This document shows positions 8,335 through 15,752 of a DNA stretch of 24,657 nucleotides, piece by piece. A program made the translations under genes and the position numbers. A model generated the notes under the pieces. It made no database searches and was not told the DNA's origin. It saw only the letters and a list, made by a program, of their open reading frames with translations. This DNA comes from Candidatus Omnitrophota bacterium (GTDB lineage: Bacteria > Omnitrophota > Gorgyraeia > Gygaellales > Profunditerraquicolaceae), in assembly GCA_028717055.1 (NCBI GenBank), contig JAQUOO010000006.1:1-24657 (forward strand), in the 5' to 3' direction. The number at the start of each line of letters is the position of its first letter. Position 1 is the first letter of the stretch.

Positions 8335-9060
8335 TTGCCGGAAAGCAGTCTCAAGTTTCAGTTGAGCAATTTGGTAAAGCTACAGACAGTTGATAGCGAA
8401 ATATACGCTTTACGTTTGGAAAAATCCCTTAAGCCTCAAGAAATTAAGACATTGGAAGCTTCTTTCGAAGAGAAAAAAGCAAAAATGGCGGAACTCGATA
8501 AAAAGTTATTAGATTCTCAGAAACAGAGAAAAGACAGAGAGTTGGAGCTAGGCTCAAAGGATGAAGCAATCAAAAAACTACAGGGGCAGCTTTTTGGCTT
8601 GAAGACAAATAAAGAATACCAAACCATGTTGAAACAGATTCAGGATGCCAAAGCGGATTATTCAGTGATTGAGGATAAAATTTTGGAGTTATTTGATTCC
8701 TCCGATACTATTAATAAGGAGGTTGAAAAAGAAAAGGCAAGGTTAGGGGAAGAGGAAAAACTATTCTTGGCCGAAAAGAAGGAGATAGATGATGGGATTA
8801 AAATAATTGATGACAGGCTCGCTCAGCTTGATGCGCAAAGAAAACAGGCTTTGCAGGAGATTGACCCCAAAATCTTAACCCAATACGAAAGAATATTGTC
8901 TAACCGCGATGGGCTGGCTATTGTAACCGTCAAGGGAAATTCCTGTGGCGGTTGCAATATGTTTGTTCCTCCTCAGGTTATAAATTTGATTAAAATGTAT
9001 GAGCATATAATCACTTGCGAAATGTGCAATAGGATATTGTATATAGATGAAGGAGTTTGA
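8335..9060 (+). CDS. C4-type zinc-ribbon protein with coiled-coil N-terminus (DUF164-like)
   Basis: A protein of 241 residues. Residues 10-175 are strongly charged and heptad-like, predicted to form a long helical hairpin, with the conserved turn region LKTNKEYQTMLKQI (89-102). The C-terminus is a zinc ribbon with C204/C207 (SCGGC) and C228/C231 (TCEMC). This layout is the DUF164/zf-RING_7 family, which includes Helicobacter HP0958/FlgZ, reported to act on RpoN and flagellar mRNA. In other phyla the role is open, and nucleic-acid or protein binding is only inferred here. The TTG start at 8335 is supported by AGGAG at 8323-8327, seven bases upstream. The 3' end overlaps the RNase HI-like gene by 14 bases, which suggests coupled translation. 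Confidence 0.82.
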   Translation: MPESSLKFQLSNLVKLQTVDSEIYALRLEKSLKPQEIKTLEASFEEKKAKMAELDKKLLDSQKQRKDRELELGSKDEAIKKLQGQLFGLKTNKEYQTMLKQIQDAKADYSVIEDKILELFDSSDTINKEVEKEKARLGEEEKLFLAEKKEIDDGIKIIDDRLAQLDAQRKQALQEIDPKILTQYERILSNRDGLAIVTVKGNSCGGCNMFVPPQVINLIKMYEHIITCEMCNRILYIDEGV

Positions 9061-9487
9061 GATTTATATTGATGGCGCATCGAAAGGTAACCCTGGTCCA
9101 AGCGGGATTGGGGTGGTTATCTGCCAGGGAGAAGAAACTGTAAAGAATATTTCTACCTATATTGGCCAGGCGACAAATAATATCGCTGAATACACGGCTT
9201 TAATCTATGCGCTCCAAGAGGCATTAATTCTAAAAGCAGAAGTATTAAGGATAAATACTGACAGCCAGCTTTTGGCGCGCCAGTTGAATAAAGTCTATAA
9301 AGTTAAGCATGAAAATATAATCGGGCTTTATAACCAGGCGTTGAATTTGTTGGCGGGTTTTAAAAAGGTTTCCATAAGAGATATACCCCGTGAAGAAAAT
9401 AAGGAAGCGGATAAATTAGCAACGCTGGCAGTAAAAAAAGAGTTGGAAAAACCTGCCGGCAGGCAGGGAGGGAGTTCTTTTAAATAA
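9047..9487 (+). CDS. RNase HI family protein
   Basis: A protein of 146 residues with the RNase H fold motifs: YIDGASKGNPGPSGIG (7-22, catalytic D9), NNIAEYTAL (44-52, E48), INTDSQLL (69-76, D72) and ENKEADKLA (117-125, D122). The family degrades RNA in RNA-DNA hybrids. This short form resembles the RNase HI/reverse-transcriptase-like subgroup often found next to the zinc-ribbon gene. The fold appears to end near residue 133. The last dozen residues (KPAGRQGGSSFK) come from a GC-rich palindromic repeat and look like an added tail. The start lies inside the zinc-ribbon gene, with its TGAAGGAG sequence acting as coupling region. The stop codon directly abuts the RNase P RNA gene. Confidence 0.88.
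   Translation: MKEFEIYIDGASKGNPGPSGIGVVICQGEETVKNISTYIGQATNNIAEYTALIYALQEALILKAEVLRINTDSQLLARQLNKVYKVKHENIIGLYNQALNLLAGFKKVSIRDIPREENKEADKLATLAVKKELEKPAGRQGGSSFK
9452..9468 (+). repeat. GC-rich palindromic repeat at the 3' end of the RNase HI-like gene
   Basis: CCTGCCGGCAGG (9452-9463) is a perfect 12-base palindrome followed by CAGGG, in a GC-poor neighbourhood. Its core CTGCCGGCAG recurs in a longer palindrome at 14675-14694. Here it is translated into the C-terminal tail of the protein and stands about 20 bases before rnpB. Confidence 0.6.
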
Positions 9488-9914
9488 GGCAGGTGGAATG
9501 TGGTCGCCTCTCCTTTGGGAGAGGAGGAAAGTCCGGGCTCCGGAGGACGACGTAGTAGGGTAATGCCTACCCTTTGATCAATTGATTGAAGAGGATTATT
9601 CTAAAAACGCCGGCTTTTAAAAGCTAGCGTTTTTGGGGTCATTGCTTAGATCTGAATTTGAGCAATGAGAGCCACAGAGACGAGTCTGTTATTGAAAAAT
9701 AGCAGAAGTGAAACGGGGCAATCTCTGCGTGGAGCAAGGCGAATAGGAGATGATCTGCCGGAATTCAGGCGGAGCGCGTTTGTCCGGCGCGTTATTAATC
9801 TCGGGTATTAAGCTGCTTGAGCTTTGATGGCAACATCAGGGTCCAGAGGAATGATCACTTTTCGGTAAGCGAAAAATCGCACCAAGACAGAACCCGGCTT
9901 ATTTCGCCTGCCTA
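9488..9914 (+). ncRNA. rnpB: RNase P RNA
   Basis: Catalytic RNA of RNase P, which matures tRNA 5' ends. The 5' conserved region GAGGAAAGTCCGGGCTC is at 9524-9540. The internal conserved stretch GTGAAACGGGGCAATCTCTG begins near 9709 and leads to GGAGCAAGGCGAATAGG. The 3' conserved region has AGAGGAATGATCAC (9845-9858) and ACAGAACCCGGCTTA (9887-9901). GGCAGG (9488-9493) pairs with CCTGCC (9907-9912) as P1, which sets both ends to within a few bases. A strong variable-arm hairpin, AAAAACGC...GCGTTTTT, is at about 9602-9633, probably P12. The length of about 427 fits a bacterial type A RNA. No separate promoter was seen, so it may be processed from the upstream transcript. Confidence 0.96.
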
Positions 9915-9918
9915 TTTA

Positions 9919-10018
9919 AAAAACAAAATTCAAAAGTAAAAAGCTAAAACTATAAGTTGGAATTTGGTATTTGATATTAACTTTGTATTTTGAGTTTTTA
10001 TTTTTGAGTTAAACATCA
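9919..10018. repeat. AT-rich imperfect inverted repeat between rnpB and yebC
   Basis: The first half is A-rich (aaaaacaaaattcaaaagt), and the second half reads as its approximate reverse complement (tttgtattttgagttttta). A central ttggaatttggtattt phrase resembles the one at 17295-17310. Only imperfect pairing can be seen by eye. It could form a cruciform or a weak terminator. No gene lies in it. Confidence 0.4.
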
Positions 10019-10032
10019 TAAGGAGGAATCAA

Positions 10033-10785
10033 ATGTCAGGTCATTCTAAATGGAAGACGAATAAGGGCAAGAAAATGGCGGCTGACGCCAAAAAAGGAGC
10101 TACATACACCAAGATTATAAAAGAACTTACAGTTATTGCCCGTGAAGGCGGCGGAAACCCGGATACAAATCCTCGTCTAAGGGCGGTTATGCAAAAGGCT
10201 AAAGAAGCGAATATGCCTTCTGATAACGTGAAGATGGCGATTAAGCGCGGGACAGGAGAGCTTCCCGGAGTAGTTTACGAAACATGTATGTATGAGGCTT
10301 ATGGTCCCGGAGGAGTGGCGATGATGATTGAAGTCCTTACGGATAACAAGAATCGCACTAGCGCTGAAATCCGCAATATTATGTCTAAAAAAGGCGGCAG
10401 TTTTGCCGGTGCAGGTTCGGTCAGCTGGATGTTTACGATGAAGGGTTACTTTTTAATCGATAAATCCCAAGCCAAAGAAGATGAATTGATGAATATAGTT
10501 TTGGATGCTGGAGCAGAAGATATGAAGGCGGAAGAAAAGAATTTTGAAGTCTTCTGCGCCCCGCAGAATTTCGAGAAAGTAAAGCAGGCTATCGAGGCCA
10601 AGGGGATTCAGTCGCAAGATGCCGAAGTTACCATGATTCCCTCTTCGACTATCAAACTGGCCGGTAACGATGCTAAGCAATTGCTTTCCTTGATTGATAC
10701 CCTTGAAGAGCATGATGATGTGCAGCATGTTTATGCTAATTTTGATATACCCGATGAGTTGATGGATGAATTAACCGCTGAATAA
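10033..10785 (+). CDS. yebC: YebC/PmpR family protein
   Basis: A 250-residue member of the YebC/TACO1 family, full length. The N-terminus SGHSKWKTNKGKKMAADAKKGATYTKI matches the family signature 'GHSKW..Ik.kK...D.krgk.ftk'. The central GPGGVAMMIEVLTDNKNRT and the C-terminal EEHDDVQHVYANFDIP are also typical. Family members were described as DNA-binding regulators, such as the ruvC-linked YebC and Pseudomonas PmpR. More recent work links several to relief of ribosome stalling, so a translational role is possible. The start is supported by AAGGAGG at 10020-10026. It is followed after three bases by ruvC, the common yebC-ruvC-ruvA order. Confidence 0.95.
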   Translation: MSGHSKWKTNKGKKMAADAKKGATYTKIIKELTVIAREGGGNPDTNPRLRAVMQKAKEANMPSDNVKMAIKRGTGELPGVVYETCMYEAYGPGGVAMMIEVLTDNKNRTSAEIRNIMSKKGGSFAGAGSVSWMFTMKGYFLIDKSQAKEDELMNIVLDAGAEDMKAEEKNFEVFCAPQNFEKVKQAIEAKGIQSQDAEVTMIPSSTIKLAGNDAKQLLSLIDTLEEHDDVQHVYANFDIPDELMDELTAE

Positions 10786-10788
10786 TTA

Positions 10789-11271
10789 ATGAAGATACTG
10801 GGCATTGACCCGGCTTTAACTATTACGGGATACGGTTTAATTGACGCTGGAAACAGTAAGCTGGTTCTTATAGAAGCAGGGATAATCTCTACTTCCTCGA
10901 AAGATCCGTTGACTAATAGACTGGATAAAATTTACCGGGGAATAATTAAGTTAATTACCGACACTTCTCCCGATGTTTTGGTTTTGGAGAAAATATACGC
11001 TCATTATCGGCATCCTGCAACTTCGTATATTTTGGGGCAGGCCCGCGGAGTAATCTGCTTGGCAGCAGCTACAAAAAATATATCTTTGGTTGAATATGCC
11101 GCTACGCGGGTAAAAAAAGCAGTCGTAGGCAAAGGGTTGGCTTCTAAACTTCAAATGCAGAGAATGGTAGCAGGATTGCTTGGTTTAAAGAGTACTCCAA
11201 AGTATACCGATGTTACCGATGCTTTGGGGTTAGCCATAGCTCACAGTTATATCGTTAGAATGAAGCTATAA
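10789..11271 (+). CDS. ruvC: Holliday junction resolvase RuvC
   Basis: RuvC, 160 residues, cleaves Holliday junctions symmetrically during recombinational repair. The four catalytic acids can be placed: D7 (ILGIDPALTITGYG), E67 (VLEKIYAHY), D141 and D144 (TDVTDALGLAIAH). GQARGVICLAA (83-93) is also a family segment. The start is three bases after the yebC stop. No clear Shine-Dalgarno is seen, so coupling to yebC is likely. ruvA follows 24 bases downstream. Confidence 0.95.
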   Translation: MKILGIDPALTITGYGLIDAGNSKLVLIEAGIISTSSKDPLTNRLDKIYRGIIKLITDTSPDVLVLEKIYAHYRHPATSYILGQARGVICLAAATKNISLVEYAATRVKKAVVGKGLASKLQMQRMVAGLLGLKSTPKYTDVTDALGLAIAHSYIVRMKL

Positions 11272-11295
11272 CCGAAATAACAGGTTAACGTAAGA

Positions 11296-11922
11296 ATGAT
11301 TTCAAGAATTACCGGAAAGATTGTTGAAAAAGGTGATAATTATTTGATGCTGGATTTAAACGGCATTGCTTATCAAATTTTTGTCCCTTCTGCGGTAATG
11401 CAGAGGATAAGCGACTGTCCAGGCGTTGGCGAGTCGATAAGTTTAAGAACCTTTCATTATTTGCAAACCGACCAATCCAAGAGCGTTCCGGTTTTAATCG
11501 GTTTTATAAACGAAATCGAGCAGGATTTCTTTGAAATTTTTATTACTGTTTCCGGGATAGGCCCTCGGGCGGCTTTAAGAGCTATAAATAAACCTATATC
11601 CGAAATTGCCCGGGCAATCGATGAAGGGGATTTAGTCTTTCTCAAAGCGCTCCCCGGTATTGGCGAGCAAAGAGCCAAAGAGATAGTTGCTAAACTTCAA
11701 AACAAAATCGGAAGATTTGGGCTTATCCAGGATCGAGCGCCTAGGACAAAATCTACATTAACCAAGGGTATCGCCGAGGAAGCTTTAGCTGTGCTTATGC
11801 AATTGGAATATAAAAAAGCCGAAGCCCTGAGCATGATAAAAAAATCTTTGGAATTATTTCCCGATACTGATACAACAGAGGAACTTTTAAATTTGGTTTA
11901 TAAACAAAGAAAGACAAAATAA
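11296..11922 (+). CDS. ruvA: Holliday junction DNA helicase subunit RuvA
   Basis: RuvA, 208 residues, the tetrameric junction-binding subunit that loads RuvB. Domain I is the OB-fold (MISRITGKIVEKGDNYLMLDLNG). Domain II contains two helix-hairpin-helix motifs, TVSGIGPRAALRAI and ALPGIGEQRAKEIVAKL. Domain III, the RuvB-contacting three-helix bundle, is AEEALAVLMQLEYKKAEALSMI and the following residues. ruvB would usually follow, but here scpB begins one base after the ruvA stop, so the motor subunit must be encoded elsewhere. Confidence 0.95.
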   Translation: MISRITGKIVEKGDNYLMLDLNGIAYQIFVPSAVMQRISDCPGVGESISLRTFHYLQTDQSKSVPVLIGFINEIEQDFFEIFITVSGIGPRAALRAINKPISEIARAIDEGDLVFLKALPGIGEQRAKEIVAKLQNKIGRFGLIQDRAPRTKSTLTKGIAEEALAVLMQLEYKKAEALSMIKKSLELFPDTDTTEELLNLVYKQRKTK

Positions 11923-11923
11923 T

Positions 11924-12529
11924 ATGTCGGATAGCAGAAAATCAGTGATTGAAGCGCTCTTGTTGGCCAGTGAAAAGCCTTTACCGTTGGATCAAATAAG
12001 GTTTGTTTTGGATGATGCCGATGCCAGCGACATCCGTAGCTTGATTGATGAGTTGAAGGTTGAATATGAACAGGCTTCCCGGGGTATACGCGTGGTTGAG
12101 ATAGCCGGGGGGTTTCAGATGATTACCGCTTCGGAATTTGCTCCTTTCTTGAGGAAGCTTTTTAAAAACAGGCATAATGAAAGATTATCCAGACCTGCCT
12201 TAGAAACCTTGGCAATTATCGCGTATAAACAGCCTTTAACCAGGAATGAGATCGAGCTCTTGAGAAATGTCAATATTGACGGAGTGATGAAAAGCCTATT
12301 GGATAAGAATCTTGTCAGGATTGCCGGTAGAAAAAAGGCCCCGGGAAGGCCTTGCGTTTATGGGACAACCCGTCAATTTCTGGAACATTTCGGATTAAAA
12401 TCTTTGGAAGATTTGCCTAAAATTGAAGATTTTTCCGCCATGGCGCAGAAAAAGGAGCTGGCGGATATAGAATTAGAAGAGGAAAATAACGCGGAGGGAA
12501 TAAATGAGTCTCAAGGCATTGCGAAATAA
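11924..12529 (+). CDS. scpB: Segregation and condensation protein ScpB
   Basis: ScpB, 201 residues, is the winged-helix kleisin-associated subunit of the SMC-ScpAB condensin complex. Two winged-helix domains are visible. The first covers about 1-80 (KSVIEALLLASEKPLPLDQI, RGIRVVEIAGGFQMIT). The second has LSRPALETLAIIAYKQPLTRNEIE and a wing with GRPCVYGTT, both very typical of ScpB. A charged C-terminal tail follows. scpA, its usual neighbour, is not in this window. The 3' end overlaps pheA by 26 bases. The position directly after ruvA makes it part of a DNA-maintenance block that runs on into amino acid genes. Confidence 0.92.
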   Translation: MSDSRKSVIEALLLASEKPLPLDQIRFVLDDADASDIRSLIDELKVEYEQASRGIRVVEIAGGFQMITASEFAPFLRKLFKNRHNERLSRPALETLAIIAYKQPLTRNEIELLRNVNIDGVMKSLLDKNLVRIAGRKKAPGRPCVYGTTRQFLEHFGLKSLEDLPKIEDFSAMAQKKELADIELEEENNAEGINESQGIAK

Positions 12530-13565
12530 AATAGATAATTTGGATAAAAAGATAATCGGGCTCCTTGATGAACGCGCTACGGTTACTCTGGCTGTGGCTA
12601 AAGAAAAACACCGGAATAGAGAGAGTATCTATGTTCCCGAGCGCGAAAGAGAGGTTTTAAATAAAATAACTCGTTTGAATAAAGGCCCATTAAGCGCCAA
12701 AGCCTTGGAGGCGGTATATCGCGAAATAATGTCAGCTTCATTGGCCCTGGAAAAGGATTTGAAAATAGCGTATATGGGCCCGGAGGCTTCTTTTAGCAAT
12801 TTAGCCGCTTTAAAAAGATTCGGTTCGCAGGTAAAATTCGTGGCTTGTCCAGGTATCCCTGACGTTTTCTTAGAGGTAGAAAGAGATGCTGCCGATTATG
12901 GAGTTGTGCCGGTTGAAAATTCTATCGAAGGCGCAGTAACCCATACTTTGGATATGCTGGTGGATTCCGATTTGAAGATTTGTTCGCAGATAATCCTGGA
13001 TGTAGCGCATAATCTTTTAGCCAACTGCCCCAAAGATAAAATTAAACGAATATATTCTAATCCCCAGGTCTTAGGCCAGTGCCGGATTTGGCTTCAGGAA
13101 AATTTGCCTCATATAGAGCAGATTGAGGTTTCTAGCACGACGCGCGCAGCACAAATTGCCGCAAAAGAAAAAAATAGCGCTTGCATAGCTTCATTATTGG
13201 CCGGGAAAGTCTATAGACTTAAGGCTCTTTTTTGCGATATCGAAGATTCGCCGCATAACATTACGCGTTTTTTTGTCGTCGGCAAGACGGAATCTGGTAG
13301 AACCGGATATGATAAAACCTCTATCCTTTTTTCTATCAAAGATAAGGTTGGAGCGCTTCATGATATGCTTCTGCCGTTTAAGAAATTCAGGATAAACTTG
13401 ACTAAAATTGAATCCCGCCCTTCTAAGAAGCGGGCCTGGGATTATTATTTTTTTGTGGATTTAGAAGGGCATAAGCAGGAACCCAGGATTCAGAAAGCGC
13501 TTAGAGAGCTTGAGAATAAATGCAAATTTTTAAAGGTATTGGGTTCATATCCAGTTGGAGAATAA
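12504..13565 (+). CDS. pheA: Bifunctional chorismate mutase/prephenate dehydratase (P-protein)
   Basis: A protein of 353 residues catalysing chorismate to prephenate to phenylpyruvate in phenylalanine synthesis. The chorismate mutase domain (1-85) begins LKALRNKIDNLDKKIIGLLDER and contains the ERERE helix. The prephenate dehydratase domain (86-262) opens IAYMGPEASFSNLAA and includes VVPVENSIEGAV (134-145) and the catalytic-region motif ITRFFVVG (253-260). The ACT domain (271-350) carries GALHDMLLPF (283-292) and KIESRPS (301-307), the usual phenylalanine-binding GAL/ESRP elements, so feedback inhibition by phenylalanine is expected. GGAGGG upstream supports the ATG, which lies inside scpB. 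The next gene, hisC, begins right after the stop. Confidence 0.95.
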   Translation: MSLKALRNKIDNLDKKIIGLLDERATVTLAVAKEKHRNRESIYVPEREREVLNKITRLNKGPLSAKALEAVYREIMSASLALEKDLKIAYMGPEASFSNLAALKRFGSQVKFVACPGIPDVFLEVERDAADYGVVPVENSIEGAVTHTLDMLVDSDLKICSQIILDVAHNLLANCPKDKIKRIYSNPQVLGQCRIWLQENLPHIEQIEVSSTTRAAQIAAKEKNSACIASLLAGKVYRLKALFCDIEDSPHNITRFFVVGKTESGRTGYDKTSILFSIKDKVGALHDMLLPFKKFRINLTKIESRPSKKRAWDYYFFVDLEGHKQEPRIQKALRELENKCKFLKVLGSYPVGE

Positions 13566-14657
13566 ATGAAAGAGTTGGCCCGTAAAAACATATTTAAAAT
13601 CAGCCCCTACGTTGGTGGTAAACCTATCGAGGAAACTAAAAGGCAGTTTGGGCTAAAAAAAGTAGTCAAGCTGGCTTCTAACGAGAATCCTTTGGGGGCT
13701 TCTCCTAAAGCGGTTGAGGCTATCCGCAGGGCTAGCTATGGGATAAATCGTTACCCGGATTCGCAAAGTTTTTATTTAAAAAAAAGGCTGGCAAAATTTT
13801 TAAACGTTAATTCAGCCAATCTTGTCTTAGGCAACGGTTCGGATGAATTAATCGATATTGTTATTAAAACGTTCGTTGAAGACGATGAGAATATCGTAAC
13901 GTCTGAAGTTACGTTTTTAGAATACGAGATTCTTGCCTCTGTATACGGCCGTAAATTAATTAAGGTCCCGTTGCGTTATTTTAAATATGACCTGGAATCA
14001 ATGAAGAAAAAGATTAATAAAAAAACCAAGTTGGTTTTTATCGCTAATCCCAATAACCCGACAGGCACCTATGTCACTAAATTCGAACTCCGAGATTTTA
14101 TGAATGCTTTGCCTCCTAGCGCTTTATTGGTTATCGATGAGGCTTATGATGCTTTTATCGATGTGGACGACTATCCCGACATGCTGGATAGTTTCAGGAA
14201 TAAAAACATTATTATTTTAAAAACTTTTTCGAAATCATATGGGTTGGCCGGGTTACGTATAGGCTATGCCGTTCTTGATGATGAATTAGCGGGACTTATG
14301 GAAAGAGTAAGGCAGCCTTTTAATATTAACTCTTTGGCTCAGGCAGGAGCCCAGGCAGCTCTTGATGATAAGGAGTTTCTGCGTAAAACACGCAAGTTAG
14401 TTTTAGAGGGGAAAGATTACCTCTATGATAATTTAAAAAAACTCGGATTAGCCTATGTGCCTAGTATTACGAATTTTATACTTGTTGATGTTGGGCAAGA
14501 TGGAGTAGAGGTATTTAACAGGATGTTAAGATTTGGAGTTATTGTGCGAGATATGAAGCAATATGGGTTAAAGAATTTTATCCGGGTTACCATAGGAACC
14601 AAGAAAGAAAACGAGAGGTTCATTAGGGTGCTAAAAAAGATATTAAATAAAGTATAA
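13566..14657 (+). CDS. hisC: HisC-type aminotransferase (histidinol-phosphate/aromatic)
   Basis: A class I/II PLP-dependent aminotransferase of 363 residues, closest to HisC. Visible motifs are LASNENPLGASP (36-47), NPNNPTGTY (161-169), VIDEAYDAF (189-197), and TFSKSYGLAGLRIGY (220-234) with the PLP lysine at K223. HisC-like enzymes convert imidazole acetol phosphate in histidine synthesis, and many also transaminate phenylpyruvate, prephenate or hydroxyphenylpyruvate. Since it sits between pheA and aroF/tyrA, I infer a role in aromatic amino acids, possibly alongside histidine. The start is preceded by TTGGAGAATAA, so GGAG from the end of pheA serves as ribosome binding site. Confidence 0.9.
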   Translation: MKELARKNIFKISPYVGGKPIEETKRQFGLKKVVKLASNENPLGASPKAVEAIRRASYGINRYPDSQSFYLKKRLAKFLNVNSANLVLGNGSDELIDIVIKTFVEDDENIVTSEVTFLEYEILASVYGRKLIKVPLRYFKYDLESMKKKINKKTKLVFIANPNNPTGTYVTKFELRDFMNALPPSALLVIDEAYDAFIDVDDYPDMLDSFRNKNIIILKTFSKSYGLAGLRIGYAVLDDELAGLMERVRQPFNINSLAQAGAQAALDDKEFLRKTRKLVLEGKDYLYDNLKKLGLAYVPSITNFILVDVGQDGVEVFNRMLRFGVIVRDMKQYGLKNFIRVTIGTKKENERFIRVLKKILNKV

Positions 14658-14674
14658 TTTCAAATGACAAAATT

Positions 14675-14694
14675 CCTGTCTGCCGGCAGACAGG
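14675..14694. repeat. Perfect 20-base GC-rich palindrome between hisC and aroF
   Basis: CCTGTCTGCCGGCAGACAGG reads the same on both strands. It lies in the 78-base gap before the true aroF start and would form a strong ten-pair hairpin arm in RNA or a cruciform in DNA. There is no T-tract after it, so it is not a standard terminator. The core CTGCCGGCAG is shared with the repeat at 9452. Confidence 0.75.
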
Positions 14695-14735
14695 TAAAAT
14701 CCAGAATAAATCTCAAGCTACAGGGAGGACATGTC

Positions 14736-15752
14736 ATGATTATTGTTTTAAGGCCAGAGGTCACTGAGGCTCAAATTGATCACATAATAGAAAAGGTAAA
14801 GAAACTGGGCTTAACTCCCCATGTTTCAAAAGGAACGGAGCGCACTATTATTGGCGTCATCGGTCCGGAAGATGTTTTACGGGTGACGCCTCTTGAGGTG
14901 TTTCCAGGAATAGAGAGAGTTATGCCGGTTTTAGCGCCATATAAACTCGTTTCTCGGGAGTTTAAGTCGGATGATTCAGTAATAGATTTGGGAAAGGGGA
15001 TTAAAATCGGCGGAAAAAAGATTCCGGTTATCTCAGGGCCCTGCGCCATAGAAAATATCGATATACTACGCAAGATTGCCGGTGAAGTCAAGAAAGCCGG
15101 TTCTATGGTTTTGCGCGGTGGAGCATTTAAGCCTCGTACTTCCCCGTACAGTTTTCAGGGTTTAGGCGAGAATGGCCTTAAGATATTGAAACAGGTTGGC
15201 GATGAGATGGGTATGGTTACCGTAAGTGAAGTTATGGATACCCGCGACGTGGAGTTGATGACGCGTTATGTAGATGTATTGCAAATTGGGGCGCGGAACA
15301 TGCAGAATTTTAATCTCTTGAAAGAAGTGGGAATGACTAAAAGGCCGGTTTTACTAAAGAGGGGGTTGTCCTCGACCATAAAAGAGATGCTTATGTCTGC
15401 GGAATACATTTTATCCGGCGGTAACTTTAACGTAATACTTTGTGAAAGGGGTATAAGGACTTTCGAAGATTCTACCCGCAACACTCTTGATATAAGCGCA
15501 GTTCCTGTGGTTAAGCAGTTATCGCATCTACCTATAATAGTTGATCCTTCGCATGCAGCTGGTAAATGGGGTTTAGTAGGCCCACTTTCTAAAGCTGCGA
15601 TTGCAGTTGGGGCCGACGGTTTAATTATCGAAGTGCATACTTCACCGGAAGATGCCATGTCGGATGGAGCGCAGTCCTTAATACCGTCGAATTTCACAAG
15701 CCTGATGGGAGAGTTAAAAAATTTGGCCAAAGCGATAGGAAGAGAGGTATAA
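14736..15752 (+). CDS. aroF: 3-deoxy-7-phosphoheptulonate synthase (DAHP synthase, type I-beta with FL domain)
   Basis: The entry enzyme of the shikimate pathway, condensing phosphoenolpyruvate and erythrose 4-phosphate. I place the start at ATG 14736 (338 residues): AGGGAGG lies seven bases upstream, and MIIVLRPEVTEAQIDHI is the normal N-terminus. An upstream in-frame ATG at 14664 would translate the palindrome and has no ribosome binding site. Residues 1-70 form the ferredoxin-like regulatory domain seen in Thermotoga-type enzymes. The TIM barrel follows, with VISGPCAIE, LRGGAFKPRTSPYSFQGLG, LLKRGLSSTIKEML, LCERGIRTFE and IIVDPSHAAGK, which supply substrate and metal ligands. Its stop overlaps the tyrA start by one base (TAATG). 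Confidence 0.95.
   Translation: MIIVLRPEVTEAQIDHIIEKVKKLGLTPHVSKGTERTIIGVIGPEDVLRVTPLEVFPGIERVMPVLAPYKLVSREFKSDDSVIDLGKGIKIGGKKIPVISGPCAIENIDILRKIAGEVKKAGSMVLRGGAFKPRTSPYSFQGLGENGLKILKQVGDEMGMVTVSEVMDTRDVELMTRYVDVLQIGARNMQNFNLLKEVGMTKRPVLLKRGLSSTIKEMLMSAEYILSGGNFNVILCERGIRTFEDSTRNTLDISAVPVVKQLSHLPIIVDPSHAAGKWGLVGPLSKAAIAVGADGLIIEVHTSPEDAMSDGAQSLIPSNFTSLMGELKNLAKAIGREV

Noticed and set aside
14664..14735. A longer N-terminus for DAHP synthase
   Set aside because: The extra 24 residues translate the palindrome, there is no ribosome binding site before 14664, and AGGGAGG sits properly before ATG 14736.
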